Source of the DNA: Magnetospirillum sp. 64-120 | Lineage (GTDB): Bacteria; Pseudomonadota; Alphaproteobacteria; Rhodospirillales; Magnetospirillaceae | Direction of reading: 5' to 3' | Length of the DNA stretch: 64,000 nucleotides | Assembly (NCBI GenBank): GCA_001898825.1 | Contig: MKVK01000014.1 | Coordinates: 186,001 to 250,000 of the forward strand | In this document: positions 7,852 to 19,087 of the stretch, in pieces | Layout of the letters: the number at the start of each line of letters is the position of its first letter | Position numbering within the stretch: the first letter of the stretch is position 1 | Translations under genes and position numbers: made by a program | Notes under the pieces: model-generated | The model's database searches: none | Told to the model about the DNA's origin: nothing | The model's input: only the letters and a program-made list of their open reading frames with translations

Positions 7852-9069
7852 ATGCGCATATCGTCGCTGGCGCTTTCGGCGTTCTTCCTGGGCTGCGGGG
7901 TTCTGCCGTCCCTGGCCGAGCCGGTCAAGGACGCGTTTTTGCCCTTGCCGCCGGTTCCCTTCAAGCTGATCGACGAGTTGGAAGACCTGAACCGGCCCGT
8001 CCGCCCCAAGGCCACGCCCTATAAGGGCCCCATCTACGACACCCACGTCCACGACCTGTTCTTCACCACCGGCATCGTCAGCGACGCCACCCTGCGCGAG
8101 GACATCGACAAGGCCCGTGAAAAAGGCGTGGTCGGCATGATCGTGCTGCCCACCCCCAATGATGCGATTCAACCCAACGGGCCGCAATCGGCGAAGTCGC
8201 GGGCCGAATTGGTCAAGCTGACCGCCCCCTTCACCGCCCGCATGTGCGGGTCCGAAATGACCACCTGGATGGACAAGGCGGCCAAGGACGGGTACGAGCC
8301 GGAAGAACTGACCCGCCGCCTGACCAAGCTGGAACAGGACCTGGATGACGGCTGTATCGGATTGGGGGAATTCGGGCCGGCGCATTTCGACAAGACGGCG
8401 GACATGAACACCATCAACTTCTCGATGGCGTTCAAGCCCATGGTGGCGGTGGCGGAACTGGCGGCGCGGCGCGGCATCCCCCTGGACATCCACCTGGAAC
8501 CCCGCATTCCCAGCGGCAAGAAATCTTATCTGGTCGAGGAAATGGCGGCGGTCACCTTGTTGTGCCAGATGTTTCCCAACCTGAAGCTGGTGCTGTCGCA
8601 CACCGCCATGACCCGGCCGGAAAACGTCCGCGCCCTGCTTGAAGCCTTTCCCAACATCATGTTCGACGTCAAGATATCACCCCCCGGCACCGAAATGGCC
8701 TGGGACGCCCTGGCCCCGGTGGTCAACAAGGACAAGGACCTTTACGAAGACTGGGCGCAGCTGTTCGAAGACCACCCCAAGCGCTTCATGGTCGGCACCG
8801 ACTCCCGCCTGGGCGAGGTGCACAAGGGCCACAAGATCATCGAATACGACAGCAGCATCTTCGCGATCCGCTTGCTGTTGGGCCGACTGACCCCGCAGGC
8901 CGCCCGACTGATCGGCGCCGGCAACGCCCGACAGCTGTATGGCGCCCGCAACGACGGCGGCACCGAACCGCAGGGACCGGGCCGGATGGGGCCGGATGGC
9001 GGCGGCGGTCCCGGCATGAAAGGTCCGGGAATGAAGGGGCCCGGCATGAAAGGCCCGCAATCCGAATAA
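7852..9069 (+). CDS. secreted amidohydrolase (TIM-barrel metal hydrolase)
   Basis: A 405-residue exported hydrolase. ATG 7852 follows GGGGGA by eight bases; an ATG three codons earlier lies within that site. The signal peptide MRISSLALSAFFLGCGVLPSLA is followed by a linker and YDTHVHD, with metal ligands His65 and His67. Later come LDIHLEP, LVLSHTAMTRPENV and MVGTDSRLG, which fit the remaining His and Asp ligands of the amidohydrolase_2/TatD-like group. The C-terminus is a low-complexity Gly/Pro/Met/Lys tail with three GPGMK units. The substrate is unknown. A strong terminator follows. The gene stands alone. Confidence 0.8.
   Translation: MRISSLALSAFFLGCGVLPSLAEPVKDAFLPLPPVPFKLIDELEDLNRPVRPKATPYKGPIYDTHVHDLFFTTGIVSDATLREDIDKAREKGVVGMIVLPTPNDAIQPNGPQSAKSRAELVKLTAPFTARMCGSEMTTWMDKAAKDGYEPEELTRRLTKLEQDLDDGCIGLGEFGPAHFDKTADMNTINFSMAFKPMVAVAELAARRGIPLDIHLEPRIPSGKKSYLVEEMAAVTLLCQMFPNLKLVLSHTAMTRPENVRALLEAFPNIMFDVKISPPGTEMAWDALAPVVNKDKDLYEDWAQLFEDHPKRFMVGTDSRLGEVHKGHKIIEYDSSIFAIRLLLGRLTPQAARLIGAGNARQLYGARNDGGTEPQGPGRMGPDGGGGPGMKGPGMKGPGMKGPQSE
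9013..9057 (+). repeat. in-gene tandem repeat encoding GPGMK units
   Basis: Three copies of a 15-base unit encode Gly-Pro-Gly-Met-Lys at the 3' end of the amidohydrolase gene. The copies differ at third positions. Such a repeat is prone to length change and gives a flexible, positively charged C-terminal tail. Confidence 0.7.
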
Positions 9070-9078
9070 GTCCGAATC

Positions 9079-9112
9079 AAAAACCCCCGGCCCATCAGGA
9101 CCGGGGGTTTTT
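9079..9112. terminator. bidirectional rho-independent terminator
   Basis: AAAAACCCCCGG and CCGGGGGTTTTT form a GC-rich stem with A and T tracts on either side. It lies between the amidohydrolase stop (9069) and the stop of the convergent DAHP synthase gene (9143), so it can serve both. Confidence 0.9.
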
Positions 9113-9142
9113 CATGGCGATGAAGCAGCCGACAGGCAAGGC

Positions 9143-10504
9143 CTAGGCCTTGGCCTGACGGTCCTTCTTCAGCTGGTCGGCGATCAGGAAGGCCAGCTCC
9201 AGAACCTGGTTGGCGTTCAGACGCGGATCGCAATGGGTATGGTAACGATCACCCAGGGCGGCTTCGGTCACCGCCTTGGTGCCGCCGACACATTCGGTGA
9301 CGTCCTGACCGGTCATCTCGAAATGGACGCCGCCGGCATGGGTGCCCTCGGCCTTGTGCACGGCGAAGAAGGCGCGGACTTCGGCCAGGATGCGGTCGAA
9401 CTCGCGGGTCTTGTAGCCGGTGGACGCCTTGACGGTGTTGGCGTGCATGGGATCGCACGACCACACCACCGAACGGCCTTCACGGGTGACGTGACGGACC
9501 AGGGCCGGCAGCTTTTCTTCGATCTTTTCCGCCCCCATGCGGGTGATGACGGTGATGCGGCCCGGCTCGTTTTCCGGGTTCAAGGCGTCGATCAGCTTCA
9601 GCAGGTCGTCGCCCGACATGCCGGGGCCGGCCTTGAAGCCGATGGGGTTCTTCACGCCGCGCAGGAATTCCACGTGGCCGGCATCCAGCTGGCGGGTGCG
9701 TTCGCCGATCCACAGCATGTGGGCCGAGCAGTCGTACCAGTCGCCGGTGGTGGAATCGACGCGGGTCAGCGCCTGTTCATAGGGCAGCAGCAGCGCTTCG
9801 TGCGAGGTGAAGAACTCGGTCTCGCGGATTTGCGGCGTGGTCTCGCTGGTCATGCCGCAGGCTTCCATGAAAGCCAGGGTTTCCGACAGGCGGGTGGCCA
9901 TTTCGGTGTACAGCTTGCCCTGCAGCGAGCCTTCGACGCAGCCCAGCGTCCACTGGTGCACCTTGTGCAGGTCGGCGTAACCGCCCTGGGCGAAGGCGCG
10001 CAGCAGGTTCAGCGTGGCGGCCGACTGGTTGTAGGCGCGGACCATGCGTTCGGGATCGGGCACACGGGCTTCTTCGGTGAACTCGATGCCGTTGATGATG
10101 TCGCCGCGATAGCTGGGCAGGGTCACGCCGTCGATGGTTTCGGTGTCGGCGGAACGCGGCTTGGCGAACTGGCCGGCCATGCGGCCGACCTTGACCACCG
10201 GCATGGCGGCGCCATAGGTCAGCACCACCGCCATCTGCAGCATGACGCGGAAGGTGTCGCGAATGTTGTTGGCGCGGAATTCAGCGAAGCTTTCGGCGCA
10301 GTCGCCGCCTTGCAGCAGGAAGGCCTTGCCGTCCGCCACCTTGGCCAGCGACGACTTCAAGCGGCGGGCTTCGCCGGCGAAAACCAGCGGCGGGAAGGTG
10401 GACAGGGTTTCTTCCGTCTGGGCCAGCTTGGCCTGATCCGGATAGGTGGGGACCTGATGCAGGGTCTTGTTGCGCCAGGATTCCGGGGTCCACACGTCAG
10501 CCAT
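9143..10504 (-). CDS. aroG: class II 3-deoxy-7-phosphoheptulonate synthase
   Basis: A 453-residue plant-type (class II, AroA-II) DAHP synthase. It condenses phosphoenolpyruvate with erythrose-4-phosphate in the first step of the shikimate pathway. Diagnostic segments are QGGDCAESF (about residue 80), [63 protein letters not shown] and the C-terminal [21 protein letters not shown] 10504 gives the usual class II length (about 450-470). The in-frame start 159 bases upstream would add unrelated residues. The gene is monocistronic, flanked by a terminator downstream and a divergent methyltransferase upstream. The symbol is used loosely, since class II enzymes are also named aroF or aroA. Confidence 0.92.
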   Translation of the reverse strand: MADVWTPESWRNKTLHQVPTYPDQAKLAQTEETLSTFPPLVFAGEARRLKSSLAKVADGKAFLLQGGDCAESFAEFRANNIRDTFRVMLQMAVVLTYGAAMPVVKVGRMAGQFAKPRSADTETIDGVTLPSYRGDIINGIEFTEEARVPDPERMVRAYNQSAATLNLLRAFAQGGYADLHKVHQWTLGCVEGSLQGKLYTEMATRLSETLAFMEACGMTSETTPQIRETEFFTSHEALLLPYEQALTRVDSTTGDWYDCSAHMLWIGERTRQLDAGHVEFLRGVKNPIGFKAGPGMSGDDLLKLIDALNPENEPGRITVITRMGAEKIEEKLPALVRHVTREGRSVVWSCDPMHANTVKASTGYKTREFDRILAEVRAFFAVHKAEGTHAGGVHFEMTGQDVTECVGGTKAVTEAALGDRYHTHCDPRLNANQVLELAFLIADQLKKDRQAKA

Positions 10505-10652
10505 CAAACTATCCTCGACACCACGAACAACGAATTTTCCGCAAACGCGGAAAGGGGAGCGAACTCTATACGACCTTGGGCGAAGGATTTCCAGCGTGAC
10601 GGCGGCAAGAACAGGCGTAATATTTCTGTTTTCAGCAATCGAGCGGCTCGAT

Positions 10653-12651
<1,999 letters not shown>

Positions 12652-12679
12652 TCGTCTTTTGGTATAACCCTCACAAAAA

Positions 12680-12742
12680 GTGCCGAAAGGGGCTTGCCAA
12701 GTACCGCTAAAGGCACCCACTCTTTTGGGGTAAGGGAGTGGG
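12680..12742 (+). promoter_or_regulatory. structured 5' leader, two adjoining hairpins over the ribosome site
   Basis: In the 98-base gap before the sensor kinase, GTGCC (12680-12684) can pair with GGCAC (12712-12716). CCCACTC (12716-12722) pairs perfectly with GAGTGGG (12736-12742). The second stem covers part of AAGGGAG (12732-12738), the only good ribosome-binding sequence for ATG 12750. It could thus control translation. It does not match a riboswitch class I know. Confidence 0.45.
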
Positions 12743-12749
12743 ACCGAAC

Positions 12750-14750
12750 ATGCGAATACTGCGCCTTATCGCCGTTTTCGCCTGCGCTTGTTTGTCGCTG
12801 ACGGCGGCATACGCGCAGCAACTGCCTTTACCCGACGACGTTCGCCAGTTCCTGGCCCAACACCCCACCATCCGGGTTCGCACCCACACCGCGTTTCCGC
12901 CCTTCCTGTTCGTCCAGGACGGCAAGGCCGAAGGCATCAGCGTCGATTACGTCACCTTGGCGGCCAGAAAGCTGGGGCTGACCATCGCGCCTTCGGACGA
13001 GATGACTTTCGCCCAGGTGCTGCAACGCCTTCCCAATGGCGACGGCATCGACGTGCAGCCCACCATGCGCGCCACCCCGGATCGCAACGGCATCGTCTTT
13101 TCCAAGCCCTACAGCAAGTTTCCGCTGGTCATCGTCACCCGATCGGACGCCCCGTTCATCGGCTCTTTGGACGACCTGTCCGGCCGTCATGTGGCGGCCG
13201 AGAACGCCTATTGGTACACCGACGAAATCCGTCACAAACACCCCGGCATCAAACTGCAGGCGGTGGACAGCAGCGTCGACGCGCTGCGACTGGTGTCGCA
13301 AGGCGACAGCGACGCCTATGTCGGGGTTCTGCCGGTGGCCACCTGGCACATGGAACACCAGGGCTTCACCAACCTGAAGATCGCCGCGCCCGCCGACCTG
13401 ACCCCGGCCGAGCTGTCCTTGGCGGTGCGGGGCGATTGGCCACAGCTGGCGCAGGCCCTGGACATCGCCCTGGATTCCATCACCCCCGAGGAACACCGCC
13501 AGATCCGCCAACGCTGGCTGAACATCCCGGCTCAGATCGGACTGGACCCGACCACGGTGATGCTGTGGGGCTTGGGCGGCCTGCTGGTGGCGCTTTTGGT
13601 CCTGGGCGGCTTCGCCCTGGCCAACCGCCGGCTGCTGAAGGAAATCCAGCTGCGCCGCCAGGCCGAAGAACAATTGCGGACATCCGAGGAAACGTCACGG
13701 CAGTTGCTGGACGCGTCCACCGACGCCTGCATGCTGTTCGACGTGGACGGCACCATGCGCGGCTGCAACCAGGTGTTTTCCAAACGCTTCGGCATCGATC
13801 CGCTGACCGTGCCGGGCACCAGCCTGTGGGATTACTTCCCCCCCGACGTCAGCGCGCAACGTCGGATGGCGGTGGCGACGGTGGTGGCCAGCGGCATACC
13901 GCAAACCACCGTGGACGTGCGCGGCGACCGGCATTTGTCCAATTCCATCTATCCTCTGAAGGATTCCGCCGGCATCGTGCGTCGGGTCGCGGTCTATTCC
14001 CGCGACATCACCGAACGGGTGCTGGCGGAACAGCGGATCAGCGATTACGTGGCCGAAATCGAACGGTCCAACGAAGACCTGGAACAATTCGCCTATGTGG
14101 CCAGCCACGACCTGCGCGAACCCCTGCGCCAGATCGCCAGCTTCGTGTCGCTGCTGGAACGCCGCTACGGCCATCAGTTGGATGCCGATGCCGGCCAATT
14201 CATCGCCTATGCCCGCGAAGGCGTGCACCGCATGGACCAGTTGATCCTGGACCTGCTGGATTATTCCCGTGTCGGCCGCGGCACCGCCCTGGAGGCGATG
14301 GAATCCGAGCCGGCGCTGAAAACCGCGGTGGACAACTTGAAAGCCAGTCTGGCGGAAAGCGGCGGTACCGTCCAATGCCACGGCCCCTTCCCCCGGGTCC
14401 TGGCGTCGGAACCGCAATTGCTGCGCCTGTTCCAGAACCTGATCGGCAACGGCTTGAAGTACCACCGCGAAGGCGTCGCACCGCTGGTCGAAGTCAGCGT
14501 CACCACCTCGCCGCAGACCGGCATGGCCACCTTCACCGTGTCCGACAACGGCATCGGCATCGAACCGGAATATTTCGAGCGCATCTTCGGGATCTTCCAG
14601 CGCCTGCACGGCCGTACCCAATATCCCGGCACCGGAATCGGCCTGGCCATCTGCCGCAAGGTGGTGGAACGCCACGGCGGCCGGCTGTGGCTGGATTCGG
14701 TTCCCGGCCAGGGCACCAATTTCCACTTCACCCTTAAACTGGCATCCTGA
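12750..14750 (+). CDS. sensor histidine kinase with periplasmic solute-binding domain (SBP-TM-PAS-HisKA-HATPase)
   Basis: A 666-residue hybrid. The signal sequence is followed by a type-3 solute-binding domain (about 35-255) recognisable by HPTIRVRTHTAFPPFLF and GISVDYVTLAARKLGL. One transmembrane helix (about 272-290) and a short coiled coil lead to a PAS domain (about 310-430). A phytochrome-type HisKA, FAYVASHDLREPLRQI, carries the phospho-accepting His, and the HATPase motifs NLIGNGLKYH, VSDNGIGI and GTGIGLAICRKVVE follow. The layout resembles BvgS, where ligand binding outside alters kinase output. No receiver domain or response-regulator gene is adjacent. ATG 12750 is chosen over a GTG at 12738. 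Confidence 0.88.
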   Translation: MRILRLIAVFACACLSLTAAYAQQLPLPDDVRQFLAQHPTIRVRTHTAFPPFLFVQDGKAEGISVDYVTLAARKLGLTIAPSDEMTFAQVLQRLPNGDGIDVQPTMRATPDRNGIVFSKPYSKFPLVIVTRSDAPFIGSLDDLSGRHVAAENAYWYTDEIRHKHPGIKLQAVDSSVDALRLVSQGDSDAYVGVLPVATWHMEHQGFTNLKIAAPADLTPAELSLAVRGDWPQLAQALDIALDSITPEEHRQIRQRWLNIPAQIGLDPTTVMLWGLGGLLVALLVLGGFALANRRLLKEIQLRRQAEEQLRTSEETSRQLLDASTDACMLFDVDGTMRGCNQVFSKRFGIDPLTVPGTSLWDYFPPDVSAQRRMAVATVVASGIPQTTVDVRGDRHLSNSIYPLKDSAGIVRRVAVYSRDITERVLAEQRISDYVAEIERSNEDLEQFAYVASHDLREPLRQIASFVSLLERRYGHQLDADAGQFIAYAREGVHRMDQLILDLLDYSRVGRGTALEAMESEPALKTAVDNLKASLAESGGTVQCHGPFPRVLASEPQLLRLFQNLIGNGLKYHREGVAPLVEVSVTTSPQTGMATFTVSDNGIGIEPEYFERIFGIFQRLHGRTQYPGTGIGLAICRKVVERHGGRLWLDSVPGQGTNFHFTLKLAS

Positions 14751-14760
14751 CTGACCCCGG

Positions 14761-16734
14761 TCAGCTTTCGACGCAACCGTCGCCGATGGTGAAATGGAAG
14801 CGGCTGCCCGTGTCGTCGGACTCGACCCAGATACGGCCGCCATGATCTTGGACCACCTTGCGGCAGATGGCCAAGCCGATCCCCGAGCCGCCTTCCACCC
14901 CCGGGGGCTGGAAACGGCGGAAGGGCTCGAAAATGGCGGTGCGGTAGTCCTCGGGCACGCCGATGCCGTTGTCGGCGACGACGATTTCCCACCCCCCGTT
15001 CGCCCCTTGCGACGCCCCCACCACCACATGGGGAGTCCGTTCGGGATGGCGATAACGCAGGGCGTTGCCGATCAGGTTCTGGAACAAGGCGGCCATCTGG
15101 TCGGGGTTGACCCGCAGCACCGGCAACGGATCGATGTCGACCTGCGCCCCGGTGGCGACGATGGCCCCCGACAAATCGGCGACCACCCGCCCGACCAGGG
15201 CTTCCATGTCGGTGGCCACCCTGTCATCGTTGTGCTGGGTGCTGCGCGAATAGGCCAGCAATCCCTGGATATTGGTGCGCATGCGGTCGGCGCCGCCGAT
15301 GGCGTAGTCGATGTATTCCTGCGCCTCGTCATCCAGATTGTCGCCCAGCCGGCGCTTCAGCAACTGCATGAACAGGCCGATGGTGCGCAACGGTTCCTGC
15401 AGGTCGTGGCTGGCCACATAGGCGAAGCGTTCCAGGTCGGCGTTGGTCTGTTCCAATTGCGCGGTGCGGGCCAACAGTTCGTTTTCCACCTGGGCACGCC
15501 GTTCGATCAGCTGGTTGGCCGCTTCGGCGAAATGCAGATGTTCGGCGAAGCGCAAATGCTCGGTGTCGATGGGTTCCGGCGACGACGCGGCGGCCGCCAG
15601 GTTCCGGCTGAGCGCCAAGCCGTCGGCGGCGGCGCGGCGCGAGGTGGCCCGCATGATCACCACCCCCGCCAATCCCACCAGAAAAGCGGCAAAAGCGGCG
15701 ACACCGCCCTTGATCAGCATGCTCAACAACAGACGCTGACGCTGGATGTCGATTTCTTCCTCGACACGGTCGTCGTGCAGGCCGGCGCCGACGAACCAGT
15801 TCCATTCCGGGATACCGGCCACGTAACTGGTCTTGCGGGTCATCCGGCCCTTGGCGTCCATCATGTCGTAACTGACGAAACCGCCACCGGCCTTGGCGGT
15901 GTCGATCAGGGCCTGGGTGCCGTCGCGCAACACCGGGTCGTCGCCATTCAGCGGATTGCGCCCCTTCAGCGCCCCCACCAGGGACAATCCGTCCATCTGG
16001 CTGACGAAAACATAGCCGTCGCGATCGAAGCTCAGGTGCGACAGGCGTTCCAGCACCTCGGCCTTGATGTCGTCTTCCATGTCGGCGACGTATTCGCCGG
16101 TGCCGATCACCCAGCCGATGGGCATCACCGGACGGACATAGGCGAATTTCAGGTGGTCGCCGATGCGGGTGGGGTGCGGCCAGTAATAGCGGTACAGACC
16201 GCCGCCGTTGTTGCGGACCAGTTCCAGCATGTCGCGGACCACGTATTCGCCGCGAGCGCCTTTCTGGTCCAGCATGTCCGTCCCTTCCAATTCGGGACGC
16301 AGGGGAAACAGCTTTTCCACCCCGGTCAGGTCGAAGGCGAAATAATAGCCCCGCCCCCGGTTGAAACGGATGGGGCGCAGGGATTCGCGCACCATGACTT
16401 CGATTTCGCCCATAGAGCGGGTGTCGCGATAGGTCTTGATCAGGTTGGACGCCAGCAATTCGGCTTCGTCGATGCGGTCGCGCAGACCGGCCTCGACCCG
16501 CGCCTCGACGCGACGGCGTTCATAGGCGATGGTTTGCAGCGCATCGTCCACCACCCGCTTCAACAGCACCTGGCTGGCATTGCGGTGGCTTTGCCGCAAT
16601 TCGTCGCTGCGCAGGTTGAAGTCGTAAAGCTCGGCCCCGGCCCAGACCAGGCACAGACACAAGATGCCACCCCCCGCGACCAAGGCCAGACGCAGGAACA
16701 AATGGTCGATCAGACTGATCCGTCGTGTACTCAA
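14761..16734 (-). CDS. Cache-domain sensor histidine kinase
   Basis: A 657-residue membrane kinase starting at a TTG (16734) with GAGGGGG just upstream. TM1 is about residues 15-35. A long periplasmic part (about 36-330) has two single-Cache-like modules, shown by RGYYFAFDLTGVEKLFPLRP and later DGYVFVSQMDGLSLVG, each followed by a WxxGxG turn (GWVIGTGEYV; WNWFVGAGLHDDR). TM2 is about 335-360. The cytosolic HisKA reads FAYVASHDLQEPLRTI, and the HATPase has NLIGNALRYR, VADNGIGVPED and GSGIGLAICRKVV. Its kinase core is closely related to the kinases at 12750 and 39449. It converges on the former with a ten-base gap. The cognate regulator is not in view. Confidence 0.87.
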   Translation of the reverse strand: MSTRRISLIDHLFLRLALVAGGGILCLCLVWAGAELYDFNLRSDELRQSHRNASQVLLKRVVDDALQTIAYERRRVEARVEAGLRDRIDEAELLASNLIKTYRDTRSMGEIEVMVRESLRPIRFNRGRGYYFAFDLTGVEKLFPLRPELEGTDMLDQKGARGEYVVRDMLELVRNNGGGLYRYYWPHPTRIGDHLKFAYVRPVMPIGWVIGTGEYVADMEDDIKAEVLERLSHLSFDRDGYVFVSQMDGLSLVGALKGRNPLNGDDPVLRDGTQALIDTAKAGGGFVSYDMMDAKGRMTRKTSYVAGIPEWNWFVGAGLHDDRVEEEIDIQRQRLLLSMLIKGGVAAFAAFLVGLAGVVIMRATSRRAAADGLALSRNLAAAASSPEPIDTEHLRFAEHLHFAEAANQLIERRAQVENELLARTAQLEQTNADLERFAYVASHDLQEPLRTIGLFMQLLKRRLGDNLDDEAQEYIDYAIGGADRMRTNIQGLLAYSRSTQHNDDRVATDMEALVGRVVADLSGAIVATGAQVDIDPLPVLRVNPDQMAALFQNLIGNALRYRHPERTPHVVVGASQGANGGWEIVVADNGIGVPEDYRTAIFEPFRRFQPPGVEGGSGIGLAICRKVVQDHGGRIWVESDDTGSRFHFTIGDGCVES

Positions 16735-16861
16735 AACCCCCTCACCCGAACAACTCTGGCATTAGGGTACCCTTTTTCCACGATTCCGCCCCTCTATTCT
16801 TTAGGATGAGAGGACGGACAGGCATTGTCGCGGGCAGGTGGGCTCTGGCAAAGTGCGGCCC

Positions 16862-18088
16862 ATGATCGCTACCCCCCGTCAGGCGCGTTCGGCGCTGTCC
16901 TTCTCGTGCATCGGCCACCTTTACGCCCATGTGTTCGAGCCGATTTTCTATATCGTCGCCCTGGTCCTGCCCGGCGAAATGGGGCTGCCCTATGAAGAGG
17001 TGCTGGCCCTGATCGTCGCCGCCAAGCTGCTTTACGGCATCCTGGCGCCGGGTGCCGGCTGGCTGGGCGACCGCTGGTCGACCACCGGCATGATGGCCGT
17101 GTATTTCCTGGGCCTGGGGGCGTCGGCGGTGGCGGTGGGACTGGCGGGAACGCCGTTCACCCTGGCCCTGGCCCTGGCGGCCACCGGCCTGTTCGGATCC
17201 ATCTATCACCCGGTGGGCATTTCCTGGCTGCTGCGCAACGCCGTGGACAAGGGCAAGGCCATCGGCGTCAACGGTGTGTTCGGCGGCATCGGACCGGCGG
17301 TCGCCGGCCTGATCGCTGGCGGTGCCATCGAAACCCTGGGCTGGCGCGCCGCCTTCATCGGGCCCGGCATCCTGGTGATGCTGACCGGGCTGGCCTTCCT
17401 GTGGGCGGCCAAGCGTGGCGTGGTGGTGGAAACCAGGGCCGACCGGGCCCCGGCGCCGGCGCCCAGCAAGGGCGACACCTGGCGCGCCGGTCTGGTGCTG
17501 TCCTTGACCATGCTGTGCGCCGGATTGATCTATCAGGCCACCCAGCCGGCCCTGCCCAAGCTGTTTTCCGAACGTTTGGGCGACGGCCTGGGGGTGGGGG
17601 CGGCCGCCCTGGCGGTGACGCTGGTCTACCTGATCGCCGGCCTGACCCAGATCGTCGCCGGCCACCTGGCCGACCGTTATCCGGCCAAGACCGTCTATGT
17701 CGCCGCCGCCCTGGCCCAGGCGCCCCTGCTGCTGGTCATGGTCTGGGCCACCGGCCTGCCCCTGGTGGCCTTGGCGTTGCTGGCGGTGACGTTCAACATG
17801 GCGGCGATCCCGGCCGAAAACCTGTTGCTGAACCGCTATACGCCGGCCAAGTGGCGCGGCACCGCCCTGGGGATGAAATTCGTGCTGTCTTTCGGTGTTT
17901 CGGGGCTGGCGGTGCCCTTGGTGTCGCTGATCCGTTCCTGGACCGGCGGTTTCGAGGTGCTGTTCGTGGCCTTGGCCGGCTCGGCCCTGGTGGTGGGCGC
18001 CGTCGCCACCCTGCTGCCGTCGGAAGCGGACAAAAAGACGGCCGCCAGTCCCGAAGGAAAGGCGGCCGAAGTCATGGCACAACCGTAA
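16862..18088 (+). CDS. MFS transporter
   Basis: A 408-residue major facilitator protein with about 12 hydrophobic helices and a charged central loop (EtRADRAPAPAPSKGDTWR region). GWLGDRWSTTGMM fits the family loop 2-3 signature (G-x-x-x-D-R), and ADRYPAKTVYVAA is the equivalent in the second half. ATG 16862 is chosen; a GTG 24 bases upstream is possible. The family is clear and the substrate is not. It is similar in build to fosmidomycin-resistance-type and sugar-efflux members. It is divergent from the Cache kinase and convergent with the sigma-factor gene. Confidence 0.82.
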   Translation: MIATPRQARSALSFSCIGHLYAHVFEPIFYIVALVLPGEMGLPYEEVLALIVAAKLLYGILAPGAGWLGDRWSTTGMMAVYFLGLGASAVAVGLAGTPFTLALALAATGLFGSIYHPVGISWLLRNAVDKGKAIGVNGVFGGIGPAVAGLIAGGAIETLGWRAAFIGPGILVMLTGLAFLWAAKRGVVVETRADRAPAPAPSKGDTWRAGLVLSLTMLCAGLIYQATQPALPKLFSERLGDGLGVGAAALAVTLVYLIAGLTQIVAGHLADRYPAKTVYVAAALAQAPLLLVMVWATGLPLVALALLAVTFNMAAIPAENLLLNRYTPAKWRGTALGMKFVLSFGVSGLAVPLVSLIRSWTGGFEVLFVALAGSALVVGAVATLLPSEADKKTAASPEGKAAEVMAQP

Positions 18089-18104
18089 AAAGCGTAGATA
18101 AGAA

Positions 18105-18980
18105 CTAAACCGTCCTGGTCTTGGGGATCAGCTTGGCCTCGGCGGCCTTCACCAATCCTTTCAGCTTGGTCAGCGCCGCGGCCTCGATCTGGCGAACGCG
18201 CTCGCGGCTGATGTTGTAGCGCTGGGCCAGGTCCTCCAGGCGCAGCGGGTTTTCGCGCAAGGTGCGCTGGGACACGATGTCCTTTTCACGCTCGCTCAGG
18301 CCGTCCCAGGCATGGCGCAGCAATTCGCGGCGGTACATCAGTTCCTGACGCTCGCCCAGGGTTTCCTCGATGCTGGGGGCGTCGTCGGCCATCAGCTCGC
18401 CATAGGTGGCGCCGTTCTCGCCCACCGGGGCGTCCAACGATCGCGGGCTTTGGGTCAACAGCCGTTCCATCTCGGCGACGCGATGGTCGCGCACGCCCAG
18501 TTCCTCGGCCACCTGGGCGGTTTCCGCCTCGGACAACGCGTTGCCCGAAGGACCGGTCAGCCGCGACTTCAGGCCGCGCAGCTTGAAGAACAGCTTCTTG
18601 CGTTCCGCCGACAGGCCGAAATTCACCGGGGTCGAGAATTTCAGCACATATTCGAACATGGCGGCGCGCACCCACCACTGGGCATAGGTGGAAAAGCGCA
18701 GGCCCCGTTCCAGCTCGAAGCTTTCCAGGGCACGCACCAGGCCAAGGTTGCCTTCCGCCACCAGATCGGCGCTGGGCAGGCCATAGCCCTTGAACTGGCC
18801 GGCGGTCTTCACCACAAGGCGCAAATGGGCGGTCAGCAGGCGGGCGCGGGCCTTTTCGTCACCGTCGTGCTTCCAGCGACGGATCAGCTCGGCTTCTTCC
18901 TCCCCCGACAGCAAGGCGGTCTCGCGCATGGCCTTGTAATAGGCGGTGGCGGTATCCGAAGTGGGGCGAAGGATGGACAT
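18105..18980 (-). CDS. rpoH: RpoH-family (sigma-32 type) RNA polymerase sigma factor
   Basis: A 291-residue sigma-70-family factor. Region 2 is visible as AHLRLVVKTAGQFKGYGLP and DLVAEGNLGLVRALESFE, then the -10 recognition part RFSTYAQWWVRAAMFEYVLKF. The RpoH-specific stretch SAERKKLFFKLRGLKSRL follows (E. coli has QRKLFFNLR). Region 4 is LREDLAQRYNISRERVRQIE-like. ATG 18980 has CGGAGA upstream. Family members direct heat-shock or oxidative-stress genes; alphaproteobacteria often carry several, so this may be an alternative copy. It is divergent from an OxyR-like regulator, which may control it. Confidence 0.85.
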   Translation of the reverse strand: MSILRPTSDTATAYYKAMRETALLSGEEEAELIRRWKHDGDEKARARLLTAHLRLVVKTAGQFKGYGLPSADLVAEGNLGLVRALESFELERGLRFSTYAQWWVRAAMFEYVLKFSTPVNFGLSAERKKLFFKLRGLKSRLTGPSGNALSEAETAQVAEELGVRDHRVAEMERLLTQSPRSLDAPVGENGATYGELMADDAPSIEETLGERQELMYRRELLRHAWDGLSEREKDIVSQRTLRENPLRLEDLAQRYNISRERVRQIEAAALTKLKGLVKAAEAKLIPKTRTV

Positions 18981-19030
18981 CGTCGTCTCCGTGGATATTG
19001 TCCGTGCAGACACTATGCCCCCTTGCCTGT

Positions 19031-19080
19031 GATCAGTCTAATCGATATATTTTTTATAATTGATAGTTTATTATTATCAG
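19031..19080. promoter_or_regulatory. AT-rich divergent promoter/operator, candidate LysR/OxyR site
   Basis: A sharply AT-rich island in GC-rich DNA lies directly before the LysR gene and about 50 bases from the divergent sigma-factor start. It contains ATCGATA and GATAG-TTTATTA-TTATC, which is ATAG-N7-(T/C)TAT-like, the spacing of an OxyR half-site pair. The position fits autoregulation and control of the sigma gene. Confidence 0.45.
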
Positions 19081-19087
19081 AGGCGCC

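Noticed and set aside
9013-9057. Short tandem repeat as a possible CRISPR
   Set aside because: The units are contiguous, in frame and coding (GPGMK), with no spacers. No CRISPR-like array was seen anywhere in the window.
14794-16809. A 671-codon plus-strand frame
   Set aside because: It is antisense to the Cache-domain kinase, whose kinase motifs are complete. Similar long shadows at 24589-25590, 25482-27767, 32620-35208 and 44391-46544 were dropped for the same reason.
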